From assembly GCA_964468725.1 (NCBI GenBank), contig CAYXVU010000324.1, positions 1-5,431 of the forward strand: a DNA stretch of 5,431 nt, in the 5' to 3' direction. Shown piece after piece: positions 1 to 5,431 of the stretch. This stretch comes from CAYXVU01 sp964468725 (GTDB lineage Bacteria > Acidobacteriota > Blastocatellia > UBA7656). A program made the translations under genes and the position numbers. Numbering within the stretch: position 1 is the first letter of the stretch; the number at the start of each line of letters is the position of its first letter. The notes beneath the pieces were generated by a model, which did not search any database, had not been told where the DNA came from, and saw only the letters and a program-made list of their open reading frames with translations.

Positions 1-229
1 GGTTCGTACCGTGCGGCGATTGTAGCGAAGCTGTTCCTTTCTTTTGCGTGCCATCGTACCGCGCCATCACCCTTCGGGTCGTCGTGTTGTGGGTTAGCAT
101 ATAGATGCTGCCCTGCTTCTGCACCGTTCCGCGCCCTACGAAAGTTGTCCCGTCACAACAGAAGAGGTAGTCGCCCGTCAGGGAGTTGAACAGAACCACC
201 ATGGCCGCATTACTGTCATCTTGCAGGCA
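1..229 (-). other. Cysteine-containing C-terminal domain, truncated by the window
   Basis: After the last HYR unit the protein continues with CLQDDSN, a FNSLTGDYLFCCDGTTF segment, GRGTV, LTHNTTTRRVMA and finally KKGTASLQSPHGTN at the window edge. The alternating hydrophobic residues suggest a small beta-sheet domain, and the FCC pair plus CLQDD suggest a disulfide. From memory, similar C-terminal modules end exported proteins of Acidobacteriota, but this was not searched. It could be a sorting or anchoring domain. The stop codon is outside the window. Confidence 0.5.
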
Positions 230-3200
230 GATATCGAAGGCGGTCACGGTGAAACTGCAACTCATCTGATTGCCGCTGACATCCGCAGCCACACACGTAA
301 CCGTTGTCGTCCCGACGGGAAAGGTCGAGCCGGATGGCGGACTGCAAGCGGCCATCGCACCCGGACAGTTATCGCTGAATGCGGGCAGGGGATAGGTGAC
401 GACGACTGTCGAGTCATTAGCATTTGCAAATGCTCTTATCTGATTTGGCGGACAGCTAAGAGCAGGCGGCTGCGTGTCGTTTACGGTCACCATGAATGAG
501 CAAGCCGATTTGTTGTTGCTTGCGTCATAGACGGTGCAACTGACCGTAGTCGTGCCTTTCGGGAAAGCCGTATTAGAAGGCGGACTGCAAATTGGCGCTC
601 CCGCTCCGGGACAGTTGTCCGAAACCATCGGCGGAGAAAAGCTCACGACTGCCGAGCATTGATTGAGGTCAGTGGTCGTCTGGAGATTAGCAGGGCACAC
701 GATGTTCGGTGCTTGCATATCATTTACGGTAACGGTGAACGAACAGAGAGCGGATTGGTTGCCGCTTTCGTCTGAGGCCTGGCAGGCCACTGTTGTCACA
801 CCTTTCGGAAAAGTTGAGCCGGAGGGCGGGGAACAACTCGCCGTCGCCCCTGAACAATTGTCACTGGCCGATGCCGAAAAGGTGACGACTGCCGAACAAA
901 GATTCGCGTCGGTTGATTCGATGATATTCGCCGGACAGGTAATCGTAGGGTTTTGGGTATCGTTGATTGTGACTGTAAAGGAGCAGGCACTTTGATTGTC
1001 GCTGGCATCGCTGACGGTACAAGTGACTGTCGTTGTTCCTTTCGGAAAGCTCGAACCGCTCGTCGGTGTACAGGTCACTGCGCCGACCCCTTCGCAATTA
1101 TCATTGGCCTTCGGGGTCAGGTAGCTAACGACAGCCGAGCATTGATCGGTGTCTGTCTGCTGCGTAAGGCTAGTTGGGCAAGTCAGGGCGGGCGCTTCCA
1201 TATCGGTTACCGTGATGGTGAAGCCGCAAGGTGCAGATTGATTGCCGTTAGCATCGGTTGCTGTACACGATACGCTGGTCACCCCTTTGGCGAATATGGA
1301 ACCGGCAGGCGGACTGCACGTTACAGTCGCTCCGGGACAATTATCATTAGCGGTTGGCAGATTGTAACTCACCATCGCTGCACACTGACCGGAGTCGGCC
1401 GAGTGAAAAATGTTTTCGGGACAAGCGAGCGTCGGTGGCACGCTCTCCTGTGTTACCGTGACGGTGAGCGTTGTCATCGCGCTTGCTTCACGAATATTGG
1501 TTACCGTTAGCGTGAAGGATGCGTTGACCGATTCGCAGGCGGCGCTGACATCGGCTCTGACTACACCCATTACATCAACAGAGATATTCGAGACGGTGAC
1601 GCCATTTTCCATTGCACTCGCGCCCGTGTTCACTGTAACAATCAGATTCGTTTCCTCGTCTTGCGCATCACTTACGGTAGCGATCTGGACATTGAGCAAG
1701 GTTGTTGCTTGTGCCAGCATAACCGGCACTGCCTCAATGATCGGGAGCATAGGCGCTGTGCAGGAGTTGAGCAGCACTGTGGCATTGGCAGTCGAGAGAT
1801 TGGTTGCAAAGATGTCCGGCTTGCCATCGAAGTTATAGTCGGCTATCGGAATGGCCTGCGGGTCAGCAGGCGTTGTGATAAGGCTCCGCGTAAAGTTGCC
1901 AGTGCCATCGCCTCTAAAGATAACCAACTGGGTGAAAATGGAGGTGGTGACGGCAAGATCGGGCTTGCCATCGAGGTCGAAATCGCTGACCGCCAGCGAG
2001 CGCGGGCCGAACGTTTGGCCAATGGGTGATTGAGCAGTTGGCGCAAATCCGCCGCTGCCATCGCCGAGCAGAATCGTTGTGTCATGGCTAAACCCGTTTG
2101 CTACAGCAAGGTCTGGTTTGCCGTCTAGGTTGAAGTCTGCAACCGTTATCTCATTCGATCCCATTCCGCCGGTTGCAGTAGCCATCCCGAAGGGGACAAA
2201 GTTACCGCTGCCATCTCCCGACAGAATGGTGACATCATTGCTGTTCGAGTTTGCCGTTGCCAGATCGAGTTTGCCATCACGATTGAAATCTCCGGCAGCA
2301 ATGGATTCCGGGCGATTGCCTACGCTAAGTGGAGAACCGAGAGCCGTGAAACTGCCGTTGCCATTGCCAATGAAGATCGTCACGTTGTTGGTATTGATGT
2401 TTGCGGTTGCCATATCGGGTTTGCCGTCGAGGTTGAAGTCACCCGTTGCGATAGCCGCGACAGAGCTAAATTGACCGAGGGCGAGCGGCGAACCGGCAGA
2501 TGGCGACAAGCCGCCCATCCCATCGCCGAGCAAAATTCTCATAGAGCCGGGAGCGATGCCTTCGCTGCTGACGAGGTCGGGTTTGCCATCGAGGTTGAAA
2601 TCAGCAACCGCTCCGGCGCTCGGCTGAATGCCTGCGGAGAAGGGAGAACCCGCGGATTGCATGAAGCCGCCGCTGCCATCGCCTAAAAACATCATCACAT
2701 TATTCGCGCCAAAATTTCCCACTACGACATCGGGCTTGCCATCCAAATTGAAATCGGAGGTGAAGCCGTAAAAGGGGAACTGTGCGGCGCTATAGGGCGA
2801 ATTCGGCGCTTCGGTAAAAGCAAAGCCGCCACAAGGTTGCTCCGGGCAGGTGTTGAGAAGCACGGCGATGTTCTGAGCCGGATTGGGAGCCGCAACCGAA
2901 GTTGCCGAACGCATCACTAAATCCAGTCTTCCATCAAGATTCAGATCGGCTGTATTGATAGCTCTGACAGAATTATTCACCGGGAAGTTTATTGCTGCGC
3001 TCAAACTCCCCATTCCGTTGCCCAAAAGGATTGAGACGGTGCTCGCGCCGCTGTTGGTCACAGCCAGATCAAGCGTCCCATCGTGATTGAGGTCGCCAAC
3101 AGCCAATTCCAAGGGGTCGGTTCCTGTAGCGATATTGGTAGGCGAGCCAAAACCGCCGCTGCCATCGTTCAATAACACTGCCACGTTATCCGTGCCTTGA

Positions 3201-4130
3201 TTCGCCGTTATCAAATCGGGCTTGCCGTCGCTATTGAAGTCGCCCGACGTTATGCTGCGGGGTTGACTGCCAGCGACAACCGGGAAATTCGTCGCTGCGT
3301 TGAATCCGCCCATTCCGTTACCCAACCGCACGGTCACATTATTAGAGCCGAAGTTTGCCGTTGCCAGATCGGCTTTACCGTCGCGGTTGAAGTCGGCTGT
3401 CGTAATGGAGAACGGCGTTGTGCCAACGCTGAAATCGGTTCGCGCACCGAACCCACCGCTGCCATTGCCCANNNNNNNNNNTGGCAAACGGAACCGCCAC
3501 TGCCATATCGGGTTTGCTATCGAGATTGAAATCTGCGATGACGACTTGTTGGGCGCTGGTTCCGGTACTCAGCCCCGGCAATGCGCTAAAGCCCCCCATG
3601 CCATTGCCTAAGAGCACGACGACGTTGCTACTGGCGATATTGGTCACCGCGAGATCGGGTTTGCCATCGAGATTGAAATCCGCAACCGCCACTGATGAGG
3701 GGTTGATGGCTCCGACCGGGAAAGTTGTCGCCATAGGGTAATTGCCGCTGCCGTTGCCCAATAGAATGGATACGTCATGAGAGATTTGGTTGGCGGTAAC
3801 CACGTCAGGTTTGCCGTCAAGGTTGAAGTCGCCGACCGCTGCGGCTGTCGGAATCAGTCCGCCCCCAATGCCGAAGTAGGAAGGCATACTGAAGCTCGGA
3901 GAACTGCATCCATTCATAGAGCCTTGTTGCAGAACCGGCGCGAAGTGCGCGGCGCTCGACAGAGGCGCAGAGGGCGACATTGAGGTTTCGATGACATCAA
4001 GCCTGGAGGGCATCGTTTCCCCTGCTTGTACAGTTGGATGAGTGAGAGTTCCTAAAACAGACATTAGAAAAAATAGACATCCGGTTACACCGATTCGTAA
4101 GTGGATAAAGCGAGGGGATGACATTTTCAT
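1..4130 (-). CDS. Large exported FG-GAP/VCBS repeat and HYR-domain protein, 3' end cut by window edge, internal N gap
   Basis: Probable secreted or cell-surface protein for adhesion or ligand binding; the exact ligand cannot be read from sequence. From the ATG at 4130 it shows a signal peptide (residues 1-36: basic n-region to R12, hydrophobic 13-29, likely cleavage after VQA), a short Ser/Pro-rich spacer, fourteen FG-GAP/VCBS-type repeats (about 90-796), an Ig/cadherin-like linker (about 797-900), five HYR domains (about 901-1303) and a C-terminal domain from 1304 that is open to base 1 with no stop. Numbering after repeat 3 assumes an 18-base gap. The frame changes across the ten N at 3472-3481, but both sides encode the same repeat family, so this is an assembly gap rather than a mutation. 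The start is chosen because GGAG lies 7 bases upstream and the signal peptide begins there; a GTG at 4232 in the same frame would add 34 unrelated residues. No transmembrane anchor or LPXTG motif is visible in the part present. Confidence 0.9.
230..1438 (-). repeat. Five tandem HYR (hyalin repeat) domains
   Basis: Five units of 79-82 residues start, on the minus strand, at 1438, 1192, 949, 709 and 466. Each follows the HYR pattern: P-x-[IL]-x-C-P at the start, V-[VS]-[SFY] strand, SDNC or NDNC, C-x-P-x-S-G-[ST]-x-F-x-K-G-x-T-x-V-x-C, SGNQ-type turn, then C-S-F-T-V-T-V-x-D at the end. HYR modules have an immunoglobulin-like fold and occur in extracellular adhesive proteins. Units 1-4 each carry six cysteines at matching places, suggesting disulfides and export to an oxidising compartment. 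Unit 5 lacks the second cysteine (NANDSTVV where the others have QCSAVV or similar) and has V for K in the F-x-K-G turn. Confidence 0.9.
1439..1750 (-). other. Ig/cadherin-like linker domain between the propeller repeats and HYR domains
   Basis: About 104 residues with alternating beta-strand character. It includes an IATVSDAQDEETNL segment, NGVTVSNISVDVMGVVRADV, a single cysteine (ADVSAACESV) and a closing strand series TLTVTVTQE that leads directly into the first HYR domain. The pattern resembles bacterial cadherin- or Ig-like beta-sandwich modules, but I cannot assign a named family with certainty. It probably acts as a spacer or an additional binding module on the cell surface. Confidence 0.5.
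1751..3863 (-). repeat. Array of fourteen FG-GAP/VCBS-type repeats
   Basis: Fourteen tandem units of about 49-51 residues. Each has a D-x-N/D-x-D-x-x-x-D calcium-type loop (commonest form DFNLDGKPD), then a short strand and usually a LLGNGxGGF-type turn. The loops start, on the minus strand, at 3830, 3680, 3533, 3394, 3241, 3094, 2947, 2755, 2602, 2440, 2290, 2137, 1984 and 1840. Spacings are mostly 144-162 bases; repeat 7 is longer (192) and the one crossing the N gap is short (139). FG-GAP units of this kind form beta-propeller blades, as in integrin alpha chains, so fourteen units could make two seven-bladed propellers; that folding is inference. Repeat 3 has S in place of the loop glycine (DFNLDSKPD). 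The units are diverged at DNA level, so the duplications are old. Confidence 0.9.
3472..3481. other. Assembly gap (10 N) inside FG-GAP repeat 3
   Basis: Ten ambiguous bases interrupt the gene. On the minus strand the codon frame before the gap (ending in residues VPFA plus one base A) and after it (two bases TG, then GNGSGGF) differ by one position. The frame is restored if the true gap is a multiple of three. Alignment to repeat 4 (NFGSNNVTVRLGNG) suggests 18 missing bases, completing one codon, adding five and starting a leucine codon. Confidence 0.9.
4026..4130 (-). other. Signal peptide of the FG-GAP/HYR protein, with mature N-terminus region
   Basis: The first 36 codons from 4130 give a basic n-region (K2, R7, R12), a hydrophobic core (about residues 13-29, with LFFLMSVLG) and a VQA-GE junction that fits the -3/-1 rule of signal peptidase I. 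This predicts Sec export. A VTGC sequence at residues 15-18 resembles a lipobox, but it lies at the beginning of the hydrophobic core, so lipoprotein processing is unlikely. Confidence 0.75.
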
Positions 4131-4137
4131 TGAGGTT

Positions 4138-4141
4138 CTCC
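4138..4141 (-). promoter_or_regulatory. Shine-Dalgarno site of the FG-GAP/HYR gene
   Basis: On the minus strand GGAG is followed by seven bases (AACCTCA) and then ATG at 4130. The spacing is optimal, and this decides the start in favour of 4130 over the GTG at 4232. Confidence 0.75.
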
Positions 4142-4337
4142 GTGTTGATATTTGGTCAGGCTCATTTGCCTGCTCTCCGTTAAGATTCTCGGTTGTGGGC
4201 TTGATGCGCTGGAATGCAGCACCGGAGTTCACAGACGGGCACTCACAAGCCGCTTGAAGTATGGGATTCGTCCGGTTGGTCTATGACCGGGTGTACGGGG
4301 ATTTTTTCCGTCTACTGATTTGGATTGGGAGACCAGA

Positions 4338-4360
4338 GAGGGGTAGTTTTACTGCCCCTC
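4338..4360. other. Inverted repeat / hairpin, GAGGGGTAG-TTTTA-CTGCCCCTC
   Basis: Nine-base arms pair completely if one T.G pair is allowed, with a 5-base loop. In plus-strand RNA that pair is a U.G wobble, whereas in minus-strand RNA it is an A.C mismatch, so the plus-strand version is the more stable. There is no T run after it on either strand. It could be an incomplete terminator, a protein-binding palindrome or part of the leader of the downstream repeat-protein gene. Confidence 0.45.
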
Positions 4361-4523
4361 AAAAGCTGTCGGCACTTCCAATCCGTTCTCGCGCGTGTGA
4401 GCTTCATTGAATTGGCTATAGACTGTTTTCTTCAGCCTCCAACACCTAATGGCATCGAGGTCGTTACACAGCTATTGAACTTCTCACGGCGGGAGTATGG
4501 GATAGAGAGGCAATGAATGGAAT

Positions 4524-4546
4524 AGGCAACAGTACACAATTTGCCT
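4524..4546 (-). terminator. Possible terminator after the response regulator
   Basis: AGGCAA and TTGCCT form a perfect 6-bp stem around an 11-base loop, 24 bases past the TAA of the response regulator. On the minus strand it is followed by ATTCCATTCATT, which is U-rich but not a true U tract. The location is right for ending the kinase-regulator transcript; the structure is weak. Confidence 0.3.
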
Positions 4547-4569
4547 GTGTAGAATTACTCATTTTTGGA

Positions 4570-5238
4570 TTACTGCTGAATTTCCGATTTGTGCTCAGTG
4601 GCGAACTTCATCAGAGCATGACTGCCGCGCAGTCCGAGCTTTTGGCAGATGTTGGCTCGATGATTGTCTACCGTGCGGGGGTGGATAAACAATTCATCAG
4701 CTATCTGTTTGCTCGTTTTGTATTCGGCAAGCAGGCAGAGGACTCGCCGCTCGGTGGGGGTGAGCCGGTGTAGCCCCGGTTGCTCGCGATGCAACTCGAC
4801 GCGGCGGGCGCTGCGGTTGAGCAGAAAACTTGAAAGCTGCGGGCTGATGTAGGGTTGATGACTGGCCACCGCCCTGATGCTGCCGATAATGTCTGTGACG
4901 GCGCTGTCTTTGAGAACATATCCCTTCACTCCAATATCCATTGCCGCTGCGAACATATCTTCGGCTTTATGCATGGTCAGAAAGATGATCTCAATTTCGA
5001 TTCCCTGATCGAAAATGGCGCGCGCCAAGTCGAATCCGCTCATCATCGGCATATGGATGTCCAGAATGGCAATATGCGGGTGGAGTTGGCAAATGAGATC
5101 AAAGGCTGTGGCTCCGTTATCGGCTTCGGCCACCACCTGCAAGCCGGTTTCGGATTCAATCACCTGCCGCAACCCTTTGCGAAAAATGGGGTGGTCGTCG
5201 GCAATCAAAATTTTGATTTCATGATTCAGGCCGTCCAT
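4570..5238 (-). CDS. NarL/FixJ-family response regulator
   Basis: DNA-binding transcription regulator controlled by phosphorylation, 222 residues, a normal length for the family. The receiver domain spans about residues 8-125: acidic pair D14-D15 (ILIADDHP), phospho-acceptor D60 (AILDIHMP), conserved T88 (FLTMH) and K110 (YVLKDSA). A linker leads to a LuxR/GerE-type helix-turn-helix at about 157-218, with LTPTERRVLCLLAEYKTSKQ, IADEL, PRTVDNHRANI and QKLGLRGSHAL. All key residues are present, so it should be functional. The start at 5238 has GGAG seven bases upstream and lies 20 bases inside the preceding kinase gene, implying co-transcription and translational coupling with its likely phosphodonor. 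Targets are unknown; the exported repeat-protein gene downstream is a candidate only by position. Confidence 0.96.
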   Translation of the reverse strand: MDGLNHEIKILIADDHPIFRKGLRQVIESETGLQVVAEADNGATAFDLICQLHPHIAILDIHMPMMSGFDLARAIFDQGIEIEIIFLTMHKAEDMFAAAMDIGVKGYVLKDSAVTDIIGSIRAVASHQPYISPQLSSFLLNRSARRVELHREQPGLHRLTPTERRVLCLLAEYKTSKQIADELFIHPRTVDNHRANICQKLGLRGSHALMKFATEHKSEIQQ

Positions 5239-5431
5239 TGCGCGTCTCCAGTTTCAGAGCGACGGTTGTTCCTTGTCCGGCAGCGGAGTGTATCACAACC
5301 TTTGCCCCAAGCATGCGGGCGCGTTCCGTGATGCCTTTCAATCCGAACCCGCCTCCGCGTTCGCTAACTGCGATCTTTTCCAGATTGAATCCTCTCCCGT
5401 CATCCTGAATGGTGATGGCAACCTCGTGATC
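5219..5431 (-). CDS. Sensor histidine kinase, C-terminal ATPase end only (5' part outside window)
   Basis: The last 70 codons plus TGA of a two-component sensor kinase. The visible part is the end of a GHKL/HATPase_c domain: VAITIQDDGRGF contains the G1 box (DDGRGF, visible residues 10-15), and GGGFGLKGITERARMLG contains the G2 box (GFGLKGITERA, 28-38). The closing strands AKVVIHSAAGQGTTVALKL follow, where SAAGQGTT is the usual end of the ATP-binding fold. The GLxGIxERA form is typical of NarX/DesK-like kinases (HisKA_3 type) that pair with NarL-family regulators, matching the next gene. The phospho-accepting histidine, sensor region and N box are outside the window, so the signal is unknown. 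It overlaps the regulator start by 20 bases in a different frame. Confidence 0.93.
   Translation of the reverse strand, partial: DHEVAITIQDDGRGFNLEKIAVSERGGGFGLKGITERARMLGAKVVIHSAAGQGTTVALKLETRNGRPES
5246..5249 (-). promoter_or_regulatory. Shine-Dalgarno site of the response regulator
   Basis: GGAG on the minus strand, then seven bases (ACGCGCA) and ATG at 5238. It lies within the coding end of the histidine kinase, so the regulator has its own initiation site in addition to coupling. Confidence 0.75.

Larger units (their letters stand above)
4131..4569. other. Intergenic region of 439 bp without a convincing gene
   Basis: This stretch lies between the response regulator stop and the repeat-protein start. 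It contains two noteworthy inverted repeats (4524-4546 and 4338-4360), a weak CAGGC/GCCTG hairpin just upstream of the repeat-protein ribosome binding site, and a G.T-rich hairpin at 4295-4311 that would form better in plus-strand RNA. Short open frames on the plus strand here (for example 4325-4516) have no recognisable domain. I searched the minus strand for sigma-70-like -35/-10 pairs and found none I would defend. It presumably holds the promoter and 5' leader of the repeat-protein gene. Confidence 0.5.

Noticed and set aside
3375..3471. A minus-strand tail (GQWQRWVRCANRF and so on) ending in a stop at 3375
   Set aside because: It comes from reading through the ten N in the wrong frame; the adjacent frame encodes a normal FG-GAP repeat.
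221..3741. Many plus-strand open frames of 60-185 codons opposite the repeat-protein gene
   Set aside because: They are antisense shadows of a repetitive minus-strand gene. Their repeated motifs such as ARSGLPSRLKS are simply the reverse complement of the DFNLDGKPD codons read in another frame.
1751..3863. Regularly spaced repeats of about 150 bp that might suggest a CRISPR-like or satellite array
   Set aside because: The period is in whole codons, the repeats are diverged and they encode a known protein repeat; the DNA repetition follows from the protein.
4077..4088. VTGC resembling a lipoprotein lipobox in the signal peptide
   Set aside because: It sits only five residues after the last basic residue, before the hydrophobic core; a signal peptidase I site after VQA fits better.
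4295..4311. Hairpin ACGGGGA-TTT-TTTCCGT as a terminator
   Set aside because: It needs two G.T pairs, is weak on the minus strand where the genes are, and has no T run after it.
4325..4516. Plus-strand open frame of 63 codons in the intergenic region
   Set aside because: No recognisable domain or clear ribosome binding site, and it overlaps the hairpin at 4338-4360; a chance frame is more likely.
4855..5331. Plus-strand open frame of 158 codons opposite the response regulator
   Set aside because: It lies antisense to a response regulator with all its key residues intact and to the kinase end; no known domain.

Overview
The window reads almost entirely on the minus strand. From right to left it holds the 3' end of a sensor histidine kinase gene, a complete NarL/FixJ-family response regulator gene overlapping it by 20 bp, a 439-bp intergenic stretch, and a very long exported repeat protein gene that runs off the left edge. 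No RNA gene, mobile element, CRISPR array or phage gene was seen.

The long gene (from 4130 leftward, at least about 1,379 codons visible) encodes a signal peptide, fourteen FG-GAP/VCBS-type repeats with calcium-loop motifs of the DFNLDGKPD type, an Ig/cadherin-like linker of about 100 residues, five cysteine-rich HYR domains, and the start of a cysteine-containing C-terminal domain cut by the window edge. A run of ten N (3472-3481) breaks the reading frame inside repeat 3. Repeat periodicity and the frames on both sides agree that the gap really stands for about 18 bases, so the gene is best read as intact across it.

The two-component genes look like one transcription unit: kinase and regulator overlap, and the regulator has its own Shine-Dalgarno inside the kinase end. 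The repeat-protein gene lies downstream on the same strand, but 439 bp and at least one hairpin separate it from the regulator, so co-transcription is uncertain and a regulatory link is only a guess.

The organism is a bacterium of moderate GC content. The combination of large exported FG-GAP plus HYR proteins, the style of the C-terminal domain and the look of the response regulator remind me of Acidobacteriota, especially Blastocatellia. This is recall of family style, not a search result. The content is coherent but fairly ordinary: I do not see a previously undescribed multi-gene system. The points most worth a second look are the assembly gap, the unclassified linker and C-terminal domain, and the unexplained intergenic region.
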